A stretch of DNA of 64,000 nt from Actinomadura hibisca NBRC 15177 (GCF_001552635.1 NZ_BCRO01000001.1:62001-126000), one strand, 5' to 3'; numbered from the stretch's first letter, positions 27,261 through 36,078 are shown. Made by a program: numbers and translations. Notes: a model not told the origin generated them from the letters alone.

Positions 27261-28190
27261 GTGAATACAGGGGAATGGGATCAGTGGACCGCGGGGCTGG
27301 TGCCCCGGCCGGACCGGTCGGTGACCGTGATCGAACCCGAGGCCGACGGCGAGGGCTGGTGGGTCGGCGCGCCGAGCGCCGTGGCCGCCGACGGCGCGGT
27401 CTACCTCGCCTACCGGATGCGCCGCCCGCTCGGCGAGGGTCGCGGGCACGCGGTGGCGGTGGCGCGCTCGGCCGACGGTGAGCGCTTCGAGACCCTCCTG
27501 GTCATCGGCAAGGAGGAGATGGACGCCGAGTCCCTGGAGCGGCCCGCGCTGGTGCGGACCCCCGAGGGCGTCTGGCGGCTGTACCTGAGCTGCGCCACGA
27601 CCGGCACCAAGCACTGGCGGGTGGAGGTGCTGGAGGCCGCCGACCCGGCCGGGTTCGACCCCCGCACCAGCCGGGTGGTGCTGCCCGGCGACGCCGCGAC
27701 CGGCGTCAAGGACCCGGTGATCGTGCACCACGAGGGCCGCTGGCACCTGTGGGCCTCCTGCCACCCGCTGGCCGAGGACCACCAGGCCGACCAGATGGTC
27801 ACCGACTACGCCACCAGCGACGACGGCCTGGAGTGGCGCTGGCACGGCACCGCGCTGGACCGCCGCGCGGGCAGCTGGGACGCGCGTGGCGTGCGGGTCA
27901 GCGCCGTCCGGTTCACGCCCGGCGGGATCGTCGCCGCCTACGACGGCCGCGCCAGCGCCTCGGAGAACTACGAGGAGCGGACCGGCATCGCCGTCGGCAC
28001 CACCCCCGGCGCGCTCACGGCGTCGGGATCGGAGCCCTGGGGCCGCTCGCCCTACAGTCGGGGCGGCCTGCGCTACCTGGAGGTGCTGCCCACCGGCGAC
28101 GGCGGCCACCGCCTCTACTACGAGATGACGCGGGCGGACGGCGCGCACGAGCTGCGCACCGAGCTGCGCGCCGGAGCCGGGGCGGGCTAG
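27261..28190 (+). CDS. Five-bladed propeller glycosidase-like protein
   Basis: The GTG start is taken from the -10 spacing; an ATG 18 bases upstream is possible. The 309-residue protein shows repeated blades typical of GH43/GH32/GH130-like folds: VGAPSAVAADGAVYLAYRMR, SLERPALVRTPEGVWRLYLS, VKDPVIVHHEGRWHLWASCH, VRVSAVRFTPGGIVAAYDGR and GLRYLEVLPTGDGGHRLYYE. Aspartate and glutamate residues in these blades could be catalytic, but I cannot assign a family or substrate. Its place after gpgS suggests a role in glucosylglycerate or related oligosaccharide metabolism; this is inference. Confidence 0.7.
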   Translation: MNTGEWDQWTAGLVPRPDRSVTVIEPEADGEGWWVGAPSAVAADGAVYLAYRMRRPLGEGRGHAVAVARSADGERFETLLVIGKEEMDAESLERPALVRTPEGVWRLYLSCATTGTKHWRVEVLEAADPAGFDPRTSRVVLPGDAATGVKDPVIVHHEGRWHLWASCHPLAEDHQADQMVTDYATSDDGLEWRWHGTALDRRAGSWDARGVRVSAVRFTPGGIVAAYDGRASASENYEERTGIAVGTTPGALTASGSEPWGRSPYSRGGLRYLEVLPTGDGGHRLYYEMTRADGAHELRTELRAGAGAG

Positions 28191-28223
28191 GGCGGACCCG
28201 CCCCGGCGGCTCGGCGCGGGCCA

Positions 28224-28276
28224 GTACGGCTCAGCGTCAGTGCGGCTCAGCGTCAGCTAAGTGCGGGTCAGCGTGA
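28224..28276. repeat. Degenerate 16-bp tandem repeat at convergent gene ends
   Basis: GTACGGCTCAGCGTCA and GTGCGGCTCAGCGTCA are adjacent, and a third related copy (GTGCGGGTCAGCGTGA) follows after five bases and runs into the last codons of the sulfotransferase gene. Confidence 0.6.
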
Positions 28277-29257
28277 GCGGGGGCGGCCGTTGCGGGCCTG
28301 GCGCTGCCCGGCCGGACGGTCGCCCACGCGCCCGCCGCTGTCGTCGCGGGGCTTGCGCCAGTCGGCGAAGTCCTGGCCGGTGATCTTCTCCAGCAGCTCG
28401 ATGTCGTCCTCGAAGTGGGGGATGAGCGCCTGGCGCTCGTCCCAGGACAGCGGCAGCCGCTGGCGGCCGTTCTCCTGGAGGGCCCGCTCCAGCGGCGAGG
28501 TGATCCGGGCGAGCGGGTGCCGGGGCAGCAGGGCGTCGGCCGCCGTGCCGATCCGCAACGTGCGGGCCAGGACGCGGTGCCGCAGCGTGGCGTCGGGATG
28601 GGCGGTGACGTTCTCGCGCGGTATCTCGCCGAGGACGCCGGTCTCCACGCCCAGGAAGTCGCAGATGCGGTCCAGCGTGGCGGCGGGCTCCCGCACCAGG
28701 GACAGGTAGCGCAGCGTCAGCACCTGCTCGCGCGGGAACAGCCGGTACAGAGCCTCCAGCTGCTCCCCGTACCGGCCGAGCCCGGTGTAGTGCCAGAAGT
28801 GCGCCCAGCCCGCGGCGATCCGGCGGGGCTCCTCCGCGCAGGCCTGCACGACGTCGCCGATCGGCTCCAGGCCCGCCGACCACAGGTGCGTCCAGTTGGA
28901 GTGGGCGCGCTCCACCGGGTCCCGCAGGACGACGATCAGCTTCACCTCCGGCACCAGGGCCCGGATGCGCTCGCGGGCGCCGGCGTCGTAGAGGTAGAAC
29001 GGCGTGGACTCCCCGCGCAGGGCGCCGTCGGGCGCGCCGTCGAACAGGGCCTCGTAGTCGTCCCGGCGCCAGACGTGCTCCCGGTAGGTCTGGGCGTCGC
29101 CGGGGCCGCCCCGGGCGGGCGGCGGGCCGTCGGTGAGGAAGAACTTCGGTTCCTTCACCGGCGACAGGTACAGGCCCGGGTGGGCGGCGAGCGCGGCGTG
29201 CAGGGCGGTGGTCCCCGCTTTGGGCGCGCCGGCGACCAGGAAGTCGGGCAGTGCCAT
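28268..29257 (-). CDS. PAPS-dependent sulfotransferase
   Basis: The 329-residue protein begins with DFLVAGAPKAGTTALHAALA, the 5'-phosphosulfate-binding loop, and carries the 3'-phosphate-binding motif in LIVVLRDPVERAHSNWTHL. Residues KEPKFFLTD follow the first motif as in bacterial and heparan-type sulfotransferases. It transfers sulfate from PAPS to a hydroxyl or amine of an unknown carbohydrate or lipid. The last 30 residues are basic and low in complexity. The 5' flank is unusually A+T-rich for this window (CCTAATTAGTAGG near 29311), possibly the promoter. Confidence 0.88.
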   Translation of the reverse strand: MALPDFLVAGAPKAGTTALHAALAAHPGLYLSPVKEPKFFLTDGPPPARGGPGDAQTYREHVWRRDDYEALFDGAPDGALRGESTPFYLYDAGARERIRALVPEVKLIVVLRDPVERAHSNWTHLWSAGLEPIGDVVQACAEEPRRIAAGWAHFWHYTGLGRYGEQLEALYRLFPREQVLTLRYLSLVREPAATLDRICDFLGVETGVLGEIPRENVTAHPDATLRHRVLARTLRIGTAADALLPRHPLARITSPLERALQENGRQRLPLSWDERQALIPHFEDDIELLEKITGQDFADWRKPRDDSGGRVGDRPAGQRQARNGRPRSR

Positions 29258-29400
29258 TTCCGTCTCCCGTTTCTCGGAGGAACAGCGGATCGATGGTTTA
29301 CGACTTTACCCACCTAATTAGTAGGCATCTAGGCGTACGCCTTCCCAGTGCCCCGGCGCGTTCGACTTCCACCCGGCTCCGCTGTGACCCGGGCCACCCT

Positions 29401-29440
29401 GTTACCCGCGGTAACTCGCAAAGGTGCTACCGTTGGTAAC
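29401..29440. promoter_or_regulatory. Two 15-bp inverted repeats (operators) upstream of acyl-CoA dehydrogenase
   Basis: GTTACCCGCGGTAAC (29401-29415) and GCTACCGTTGGTAAC (29426-29440) share the form GNTACCNNNGGTAAC with centres 25 bases apart. They lie directly upstream of the ribosome site of the acyl-CoA dehydrogenase gene. TetR-family repressors of fatty-acid genes use such sites. Confidence 0.65.
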
Positions 29441-29469
29441 ACGGGATATTGGAGAAAGGGTCAATAACG

Positions 29470-30699
29470 ATGACGAGCACCGAGCAGGCGGGCTTCTCGC
29501 TGGAGCCGAGCGAGGACGTCAGCGAGGTCCAGAAGTGGGTGCACGAGTTCGCGCGCGACGTGATCCGCCCCGCCGCCGAGGAGTGGGACGAGCGCGAGGA
29601 GACCCCCTGGCCGCTCATCCAGGAGGCCTCCAAGGTCGGCATCTACTCGCTGGACTTCTTCGCCACCCAGTGGCTGGAGCCCACCGGTCTCGGCATCCCG
29701 GTGGCCTTCGAGGAGCTGTTCTGGGGTGACGCCGGCATCGCGCTGTCGATCGTGGGCACCGGCCTGGCCGCCGCCTCCGTCGCCGCGGTCGGCACCCCCG
29801 ACCAGGTCGCCGAGTGGGTCCCGCAGATGTTCGGCACCGCCGACGACGTGAAGCTCGGCGCGTTCTGCGCCTCCGAGCCCGACGCCGGCAGCGACGTCGG
29901 CTCCATCCGGGCCCGCGCCGTCTACGACGAGGCCAAGGACGAGTGGGTGCTGAACGGCACCAAGACCTGGGCGACCAACGGCGGCATCGCCGACATCCAC
30001 GTCATCGTCGCCTCGGTCCACCCCGAGCTGGGCAGCCGGGGCCAGGCCAGCTTCATCGTCCCGCCGAACACCCCCGGCCTGAAGCAGGGCCAGAAGTTCA
30101 AGAAGCACGGCATCCGCGCCTCGCACACCGCCGAGGTCATCCTCGACAACGTGCGCGTGCCGGGCGGCCTGATCATCGGCGGCAAGGAGAAGTTCGACGA
30201 GCGCATCGCCCGCGTCCGCGAGGGCAAGAGGGCCAAGGGCCAGGCCGCGATGAAGACCTTCGAGACCACCCGCCCGACCGTGGGCGCGATGGCCCTCGGC
30301 GTCGCCCGCGCCGCCTACGACTACGCGCTGCAGTACGCCACCGAGCGCGAGCAGTTCGGCAAGAAGATCGGCGACTTCCAGGCCATCGCGTTCAAGCTGG
30401 CCGACATGAAGTGCCAGATCGACGCCGCCCGCCTCATGGTGTGGCGCGCCGCCTGGATGGCCCGCACCGGCAAGGACTTCACCAGCGCCGAGGGCTCGAT
30501 GGCCAAGCTCATGGCCTCCGAGGCCGCCGTGCGCGTCACCGAGGAGGCCATCCAGATCCTCGGCGGCAACGGCTACACCCGCGAGTACCCGGTGGAGCGC
30601 ATGCACCGCGACTCCAAGATCTTCACGATCTTCGAGGGCACCAGCGAGATCCAGCGCCTGGTGATCGGCCGCACCGTCACCGGCCTGCCGGTCCGCTGA
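29470..30699 (+). CDS. Acyl-CoA dehydrogenase
   Basis: The ATG follows GGAGAAAGGG; an in-frame TTG 21 bases upstream is less likely. The 409-residue flavoprotein has the family blocks [58 protein letters not shown] and [20 protein letters not shown], with the catalytic glutamate in [15 protein letters not shown]. It introduces the alpha-beta double bond in a fatty acyl-CoA and passes electrons to ETF. Codon use is strongly biased, suggesting high expression. Two palindromes upstream suggest TetR-type repression. Confidence 0.95.
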   Translation: MTSTEQAGFSLEPSEDVSEVQKWVHEFARDVIRPAAEEWDEREETPWPLIQEASKVGIYSLDFFATQWLEPTGLGIPVAFEELFWGDAGIALSIVGTGLAAASVAAVGTPDQVAEWVPQMFGTADDVKLGAFCASEPDAGSDVGSIRARAVYDEAKDEWVLNGTKTWATNGGIADIHVIVASVHPELGSRGQASFIVPPNTPGLKQGQKFKKHGIRASHTAEVILDNVRVPGGLIIGGKEKFDERIARVREGKRAKGQAAMKTFETTRPTVGAMALGVARAAYDYALQYATEREQFGKKIGDFQAIAFKLADMKCQIDAARLMVWRAAWMARTGKDFTSAEGSMAKLMASEAAVRVTEEAIQILGGNGYTREYPVERMHRDSKIFTIFEGTSEIQRLVIGRTVTGLPVR

Positions 30700-30716
30700 A
30701 CCGATGCCCGCGCCAC

Positions 30717-30754
30717 CGCGTCCCGGCACGGCCTCAGGGCCGCGCCGGGACGCG
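30717..30754. terminator. Bidirectional terminator between convergent acyl-CoA genes
   Basis: CGCGTCCCGGC pairs with GCCGGGACGCG (11 bp); after one mismatch CGGCC pairs with GGCCG around a TCAG loop, so 16 of 17 positions pair. Confidence 0.85.
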
Positions 30755-30778
30755 TTCGGGGACCGTTCGGGGAACGGG

Positions 30779-31333
30779 TCAGCCGAAGCCGATGCCCCAC
30801 GCGTCGGCGCTCGGCCGGGTCGCCGCCGGGTCGCAGCGCCGCGAGCCGCGGTGGCCCGGCTCGCGCCGGGCGGTCTCGTGACGCTCGGTGACGCGGGCCA
30901 CGGCGCGGCGCGGGGACCGCAGCAGGTCGCCCTCCTGCGGCCCGGACTCCAGCAGCACCTTGCGCTCCTGGCCGGTCCAGGGCCGGGCGGGCCCGCTGTC
31001 GGCCTCGACCTTCACCACGGTGAGGGAGCCGTCCACCGACGGCCCCTCGCCGCCGGCGACCTCGAACAGGTAGCGCAGCGAGGTGCGGCCGACCTCGGCG
31101 ACGCGCAGGCCGACCTCGACGACCTCGTGCCGCCACAGGCGGTGCCGGTAGCTGGCGGTGTAGTTCACCCGCGGCATGATCGGCAGGTACTCCAGGCCCA
31201 GCCGGTGCAGCAGCGTCTGCTCGGCGGCCTCCACCCAGCGGATCACCGTGGAGTGGTGGTAGTGGCCCGTGACGTCGGTGTCGCAGAGTTCTATGCGTTG
31301 CAGGACGCGGACGGCGGCGGGTTGCCCGGACAT
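30779..31333 (-). CDS. Hotdog-fold acyl-CoA thioesterase
   Basis: The first 130 residues match the 4HBT thioesterase fold: ELCDTDVTGHYHHSTVIRWV with the catalytic aspartate region, then EYLPIMPRVNYTASYRHRLW and EVGRTSLRYLFEV. It would hydrolyse an acyl-CoA to free acid. The remaining 50 residues are Arg/Pro-rich with no conserved features. GAGGTGAG precedes the ATG. It is convergent with the acyl-CoA dehydrogenase and divergent from a TetR regulator, a plausible lipid-metabolism cluster. Confidence 0.8.
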   Translation of the reverse strand: MSGQPAAVRVLQRIELCDTDVTGHYHHSTVIRWVEAAEQTLLHRLGLEYLPIMPRVNYTASYRHRLWRHEVVEVGLRVAEVGRTSLRYLFEVAGGEGPSVDGSLTVVKVEADSGPARPWTGQERKVLLESGPQEGDLLRSPRRAVARVTERHETARREPGHRGSRRCDPAATRPSADAWGIGFG

Positions 31334-31506
31334 GGCTCACCTCGTGTTTCTGCAGGGGAATGCGGAGATCACCTCGAAACTAGGCGGATCGTGCACGGAG
31401 GGCAAGCAGTTGATCACTCTGGGTCACGTGTGTCGCGCGGCGGGCGCCGCCGGCCGGGTCACCTGGCGGCGGCCGGGCCCGGACGCTGGCGTAAGGTGAG
31501 CGGATC

Positions 31507-32166
31507 ATGACGGGAGCGGGCGCGGGCACGGGCGGGGCGCAGGCGGGGTCGCGGCGCGACCCCGGCCGGCGGCGCGCCCTGCTGGAGGCCGCCGACCGGG
31601 TCATCCAGCGGGAGGGCCCGGAGGCGTCGATGGCCGCCATCGCCGCCGAGGCGGGCATCAGCAAGCCGATCCTGTACCGGCACTTCGGCGACAAGAGCGG
31701 CCTGTACCAGGCGCTCGCCGAGCGGCACACCCGCAAGCTCGTCGAGGGCATCCGGGAGGAGTTCTCCCGGGTGGGCTCGGTGCGCGCCCGCACCCGTTCC
31801 ACGATCGAGACCTACCTGGCCACGATCTCGGCCAACCTCCACCTGTACCGCTTCCTGATGCACCGCGCCAGCGCCGAGGACGCGGCCACCCACAGCGCGA
31901 TGAGCACCATGATCCGCGGGGTGAGCCGGGAGCTGGCCGAGGTGATGATCGCCGACGCCGGCATGACCGGCCCGGCCGAGCGCACCCGCGCCTACGTGTG
32001 GGGCCACGCGGTGGTCGGCATGGTGCAGACCGCCGGCGACTGGTGGCTGGACCACGCCGACGAGGTGCCGCGCGAGGCCGTGGTGGACGGGCTGGCCGAC
32101 CTGATCCTGGACGGGCTCCCGGCGGTCGCCGCCGAGGGCCGCGTCCTGGAGTTGTTCCGAGAATGA
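31507..32166 (+). CDS. TetR/AcrR family transcriptional regulator
   Basis: The N-terminal helix-turn-helix (RRALLEAADRVIQREGPEAS, then MAAIAAEAGISKPILYRHF followed by GDKSGLYQALAERH) is a classical TetR domain. The ligand domain contains DWWLDHADEVPREAVVDGLA, characteristic of the actinobacterial subfamily near fatty-acid and acyl-CoA genes. AAGGTGAG precedes the ATG. Its stop overlaps the start of the cupin gene (ATGA). Likely targets are the divergent thioesterase gene or the palindromes at 29401-29440; neither is shown. Confidence 0.9.
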   Translation: MTGAGAGTGGAQAGSRRDPGRRRALLEAADRVIQREGPEASMAAIAAEAGISKPILYRHFGDKSGLYQALAERHTRKLVEGIREEFSRVGSVRARTRSTIETYLATISANLHLYRFLMHRASAEDAATHSAMSTMIRGVSRELAEVMIADAGMTGPAERTRAYVWGHAVVGMVQTAGDWWLDHADEVPREAVVDGLADLILDGLPAVAAEGRVLELFRE

Positions 32167-32549
32167 CGAATACCGAGGTGACCGTGCAGACCGACCTGCG
32201 CCCCGAGCCGGCCGTCGAGACCGACCGGCGCCCCTGGGGCGGCTTCGAGCGCTTCACGCTGAACGAGCCGTCCACCGTGAAGCTGATCCACGTGGACCCG
32301 GGGCAGCGGCTGAGCCTGCAGCGCCACCGCGACCGCGACGAGCTGTGGGTCGCGCTCGACCCCGGCGCGGTGTTCGAGGTGGCCGGGCGCCGCATCCTGC
32401 CCGAGGTGGGCGAGCGGGTGTTCATCCGGGCGGGGGAGACCCACCGGCTGAGCTCCGCGGGCCCGGCGGTGCGGGTCATGGAGATCGCGTTCGGGACGTT
32501 CGACGAGGACGACATCGAGCGCCTGGAGGACTCCTACGGCCGCGCCTAG
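32163..32549 (+). CDS. Cupin protein, phosphomannose isomerase type II-like
   Basis: The 128-residue protein equals the C-terminal cupin of mannose-1-phosphate guanylyltransferase/phosphomannose isomerase type II: RPWGGFERFTLNEPSTVKLI, then PGQRLSLQRHRDRDELWVAL with metal-ligand histidines, and VFIRAGETHRLSSAG. The N-terminal nucleotidyltransferase is absent, so it is a stand-alone isomerase-like or sensory cupin. It is translationally coupled to the TetR gene by a four-base overlap. Confidence 0.85.
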   Translation: MTNTEVTVQTDLRPEPAVETDRRPWGGFERFTLNEPSTVKLIHVDPGQRLSLQRHRDRDELWVALDPGAVFEVAGRRILPEVGERVFIRAGETHRLSSAGPAVRVMEIAFGTFDEDDIERLEDSYGRA

Positions 32550-32661
32550 CCCGCCTGTCCGCCGCCGCCCGCCCGCGTGACGCGGATCGTGGTCGATCCG
32601 CGCGGCGATCCCTGCCAGGATGGCAAGTGATCGCTTATCGGCGGCGTGGGAGGGCGTGCGG

Positions 32662-33630
32662 ATGGACCTCGACCGGCTGGCCGGGCCGCTGGCGGACGTG
32701 CTCGCCGGGCACTACGGGCCCGGCGTGCGGGTGCGCGGGCTGGGCCGCGCGGCGGGCGGCTCGTCCCGGACGACCTGCTCGTTCGATGCCGTCACGGCGG
32801 CGGGGGAGGAGCACCCGCTGATCCTGCGGCTCGGCGCGCAGGACGTCGGCATGGGCGTGCCGCTCGTGCGCGAGGCCGCGCTGATGCGTGCCGCCGGGGC
32901 CGCCGGGGTGCCGAGTCCGGCGGTGGTCGCGGCGGGTGACGGGGACGGTCCGCTCGGCGCGGAGTTCGTCGTCATGGAACGTGTCGAGGGCGAGACCATC
33001 CCGCGCCGCGTCCTGCGCGATCCCACCCTGGCGGAGGCCCGCGCCGGGCTGGCCGTTCGTTGCGGCGAGATCCTGGCGGCGGTGCACCGCATCCCGCCCG
33101 AGGACGTGCCCGGCCTCGATGCGGCCGACCAGTTCGACACCTGGCGGGCCGTGCTGGAGGCGACCGGACGGCCCCAGCCCGCGCTGGAGTTCGCGTTGCG
33201 CAGGCTGGAGCAGGATCGGCCGCCCGCGCGACACACGACCGTCGTGCACGGCGACTTCCGCAACGGCAACCTCATCATCGGCCAGGACGGCGTGCGCGCC
33301 GTCCTGGACTGGGAGCTGGCCCACCTCGGCGACCCCATGGAGGACCTGGGGTGGTTGTGCGTGAAGGCGTGGCGGTTCGGCGCGGAACCCCCCGTCGGCG
33401 GCTTCGGCACCTACGAGCAGCTGGTGGACGGCTACGAGCGCGCGAGCGGCACGACCGTCGACCGGGCCGCGCTGCGCTGGTGGGAGATGTTCGGGGTGGC
33501 GCGCTGGGCCGTCATCTGCCTGATGCAGGCGCAGCGGCACCTCACCGGCGGCGAGCGGTCGGTGGAGCTGGCGGCGATCGGCCGCCGCGTCGCCGAGAAC
33601 GAGTGGGACCTGCTGCGGATGTTGCCCTGA
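32662..33630 (+). CDS. Phosphotransferase family protein (APH/choline-kinase fold)
   Basis: GGGAGGG lies seven bases or so before the chosen ATG; an ATG 42 bases upstream lacks one. The 322-residue protein has the kinase catalytic loop VVHGDFRNGNLIIGQDGVRA and metal-binding VLDWELAHLGDPMEDLGWLC. N-terminal RGLGRAAGGSSRTTCSFDAV is the nucleotide-binding loop. This subgroup is commonly found with acyl-CoA dehydrogenases and DUF6285-like proteins in actinomycetes, and is thought to phosphorylate a metabolic intermediate such as a hydroxyacyl compound. Those partners lie 1-4 kb away here. Confidence 0.87.
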   Translation: MDLDRLAGPLADVLAGHYGPGVRVRGLGRAAGGSSRTTCSFDAVTAAGEEHPLILRLGAQDVGMGVPLVREAALMRAAGAAGVPSPAVVAAGDGDGPLGAEFVVMERVEGETIPRRVLRDPTLAEARAGLAVRCGEILAAVHRIPPEDVPGLDAADQFDTWRAVLEATGRPQPALEFALRRLEQDRPPARHTTVVHGDFRNGNLIIGQDGVRAVLDWELAHLGDPMEDLGWLCVKAWRFGAEPPVGGFGTYEQLVDGYERASGTTVDRAALRWWEMFGVARWAVICLMQAQRHLTGGERSVELAAIGRRVAENEWDLLRMLP

Positions 33631-33636
33631 CCCTTG

Positions 33637-34248
33637 CTACTTGATCAGGTGCGCGTAGACGATGACGTTGTCGCGGTAGGAGTGGTCGCTCTTGTCGTAG
33701 GAGCCGCCGCACGTCACCAGCCGCAACCCCGCGTAGCGCACCTCCCCGTACACGCGGCTGCGCGGGAACTCCCACTTGGGGACCTGCTCGACGGCGTCCA
33801 CCTGGAACACCGCCTTCTCGTGGTCCTGCCGTACGACGGTGACGCGCGCGCCCGGCTTCAGCTTGTGCAGCCGGAAGAACACGGCCTCGCCGTCCAGGTC
33901 GTCGTAGTGGCCGAGCAGCACCGCCGGTCCCCGGCTGCCGGGCGCGGGCCCGTGCTCGTACCAGCCCGCGTCGCCGGAGCGGGCGAACGGCGGCACCTGC
34001 ACGGTGCGGTCCTCGTTCTGCCCGACCCGGATCACCTTGGCCTTCACCTTGATGCCGGGGATCTCGATCCGCGCCGGGGGCGAGGCGGGCAGCTCCGGCC
34101 CGTCCGGGATGTTCCACAACGCGCGCGGCCCGCCCTGGTCGCGGTAGTGCGGCGCCTCCTGCTGGCCGCGCACGCCGTGCCCCATCGCGAGCGCGCCCAG
34201 CACCACCAGGCCGCCCGCGACGAGAACGCCGCGGTTAGGCCCGCCCAC
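33637..34248 (-). CDS. Class F sortase
   Basis: The 203-residue protein has one N-terminal membrane anchor (GVLVAGGLVVLGALAMG), a Pro-rich linker and the sortase beta-barrel. The catalytic histidine is in AVLLGHYDDLDGEAVFF, the cysteine in LRLVTCGGSYDKSDHSYRDN and the arginine shortly after it, all typical of class F. Sortases cleave LPXTG proteins and join them to the wall. The gene directly upstream encodes a protein ending in an LPWTG sorting signal and overlaps this start by 14 bases, giving an enzyme-substrate pair. Confidence 0.93.
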   Translation of the reverse strand: MGGPNRGVLVAGGLVVLGALAMGHGVRGQQEAPHYRDQGGPRALWNIPDGPELPASPPARIEIPGIKVKAKVIRVGQNEDRTVQVPPFARSGDAGWYEHGPAPGSRGPAVLLGHYDDLDGEAVFFRLHKLKPGARVTVVRQDHEKAVFQVDAVEQVPKWEFPRSRVYGEVRYAGLRLVTCGGSYDKSDHSYRDNVIVYAHLIK

Positions 34249-34738
34249 GGGCCCGCGACCGCAGCAGGGCCGCGCCGCCGATCCCGGCCGCGCCCGCCAC
34301 CAGGGCCATGCCCATGCCGGTCCACGGCAGCTCCGGCCCCTGCGTGCCGCCGCCGCCCGTGGTCGCCCAGCCGTGCGGCTGCCGGTCGTGGTCGTTGTCG
34401 GTGCCGCCCTGCTTCACCCGCACCGTGCCCTGCTGGGAGTAGTTGGAGGTGATGCACTTGGCCTCGACCCGGTAGGTGCCGGGCCGGTCCTTGGCGACCC
34501 GCACCGAGACGCTGAACCAGCCGTCGTTGACGACGCCCTTGCCCTGGGCCGCGCCGGAGATCGACACGTAGCGGTCGGTGTCCTTGCAACCTCCGGCGAC
34601 GGTGACGGTCTGGCCGGGACGGGCGACCGACGGGTCGACGTCGAGGTCGTCGGCGTGCGCGACAGGCCCGAACGCGGCGAGGCCCGTCAGCAGCGCCCCC
34701 GTGAGCAGCCCTGTGCGGACGGCGGCTTTCGTGTGCAC
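34235..34738 (-). CDS. LPXTG-type cell-wall-anchored protein, substrate of adjacent sortase
   Basis: The GTG start follows a G-rich Shine-Dalgarno region. A signal peptide (GLLTGALLTGLAAFGPVAHA) is followed by a small beta-sandwich-like domain of about 90 residues (VDPSVARPGQTVTVAGGCKD, GTYRVEAKCITSNYS) with two cysteines that could form a disulfide. A polar Gly/His linker leads to ELPWTG, then a hydrophobic segment and a basic tail RSRARGRA: a complete sorting signal with W at the variable position. Similar proteins in actinomycetes are annotated only as hypothetical. Confidence 0.85.
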   Translation of the reverse strand: MHTKAAVRTGLLTGALLTGLAAFGPVAHADDLDVDPSVARPGQTVTVAGGCKDTDRYVSISGAAQGKGVVNDGWFSVSVRVAKDRPGTYRVEAKCITSNYSQQGTVRVKQGGTDNDHDRQPHGWATTGGGGTQGPELPWTGMGMALVAGAAGIGGAALLRSRARGRA

Positions 34739-34884
34739 CCTGTCCCCCCGAGATCCTGAGTGTGCCTCTGGTCGTCCTCGCGGAACGTGATTCCCTGACC
34801 ACACGTCGATCAAGGGGGCGCGGGGGCTTTCTTTGCCGAGTCTTGTGGGCCCGACGGGCGGGTCGCGGCCCAGGGGGCAACGGC

Positions 34885-36078
34885 TCAGCGCAGGCCGAAC
34901 TCCCAGGTCCGGCCCTCGGCGTACTCCTTCAGGATGCGGCGCGCGGTGGTGGTGACGTGCACCTCGTCCGGGCCGTCGAAGATGCGGCCCGCCCGCGCGT
35001 GCCGGTACATGTGGTCCAGCGGCGTGTCCCCGGTCAGCCCCTCGGCCCCGTGCACCTGGATCGCGCGGTCGATGACGTTGTGCAACATCCGCGCCGCCGC
35101 CACCTTGACCGCCCCGATCTCCACCCGCGCCCGGTCCCCGGAGTCGATCTTGTGGGCGGCCTGGAGCGTGAGCAGCCGGGCCGCCTGGATCTCGGTGTAG
35201 GAGTCGAACACGTGCTGCTGGAGGAGCTGCTTTTCGGACAGCGGCCCGCCGAACGCGCTGCGCTGGTGCAGCCGCGCGCACATCAGGTCGAACGCCCGCT
35301 GCGCCTGCCCGAGGAACCGCATGCAGTGGAAGATGCGGCCGGGCCCGAGCCGCTCCTGCGCGATGACGAAGCCGTGGCCACGCGGCCCGAGCAGGTGGTC
35401 CTCGGGCACCCGGACCTCGTCGTAGAGCACCTCGCAGTGCCCGCCGTCCAGGCCGAGCACCGGGGTGTCGCGCACGATGGTGTAGCCGGGGGTGTCGGTC
35501 GGCACCAGGATCATGCTGAACGACAGGTGGGGCGAGGCGTCGGCGGGCTCGGTGCGGCACATCACGGTGGTGTAGGCGGCCCGGTCGGCGAGGGTGGTGA
35601 ACCACTTGCGGCCCCGGATCACCCACTCGCCGCCCTCCAGCGTCGCGGTGGTGGTGAGCTGGGTGGGATCGGAACTGGAGATGCCGGGCTCGGTCATCGC
35701 GAAGCTGGGGTAGATGTCGGCCTGCACCAGCGGCTTGAGGAAACGCTCGCGCTGGGCGTCGCTGGCGTGGCGGTGGAGCATCAGCGAGTCCTGCAACGTG
35801 AACGTGCCGAGCGCGAGCTGCCCGAACTCGCTGCGGCCCTGCACCTCGTTGACGTACACGTAGTCGAGGAACGGCAGCCCGCCCCCGCCCAGCTCGACGG
35901 GGTGGCCGAGCGCCCACAGGCCCTCGTCCTTGGCTTGGCGCTGGAGATCGCGCAGCAACCGCTCGGCCTGCTCGCCGCCGGCGCGCAGTTCGGGCTCGGC
36001 GGGCTCGACCCGTTCGGTCATGAAGGCGTGGACGGCGTCGCGGACCGGCCGCACGGACGCGGGCATCTCGAAGCTCAT
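34885..36078 (-). CDS. Acyl-CoA dehydrogenase family protein
   Basis: GGAGGG precedes the ATG. The 397-residue protein has FAMTEPGISSSDPTQLTTTA, VIRGRKWFTTLADRAAYTTV, VLGLDGGHCEVLYDEVRVPE and the C-terminal AIQVHGAEGLTGDTPLDHMY, features of the ACAD10/11-like subgroup. The final stretch HARAGRIFDGPDEVHVTTTA lies at the region where the usual catalytic glutamate (EGT) occurs, replaced here by DGP, as is common in this subgroup. It is divergent from the DUF6285-like gene, which usually accompanies this enzyme and the phosphotransferase. Confidence 0.92.
   Translation of the reverse strand: MSFEMPASVRPVRDAVHAFMTERVEPAEPELRAGGEQAERLLRDLQRQAKDEGLWALGHPVELGGGGLPFLDYVYVNEVQGRSEFGQLALGTFTLQDSLMLHRHASDAQRERFLKPLVQADIYPSFAMTEPGISSSDPTQLTTTATLEGGEWVIRGRKWFTTLADRAAYTTVMCRTEPADASPHLSFSMILVPTDTPGYTIVRDTPVLGLDGGHCEVLYDEVRVPEDHLLGPRGHGFVIAQERLGPGRIFHCMRFLGQAQRAFDLMCARLHQRSAFGGPLSEKQLLQQHVFDSYTEIQAARLLTLQAAHKIDSGDRARVEIGAVKVAAARMLHNVIDRAIQVHGAEGLTGDTPLDHMYRHARAGRIFDGPDEVHVTTTARRILKEYAEGRTWEFGLR

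Noticed and set aside
29311..29323. CCTAATTAGTAGG as an attachment site or transposon end
   Set aside because: Single short copy with no partner or integrase; more likely part of the sulfotransferase promoter.
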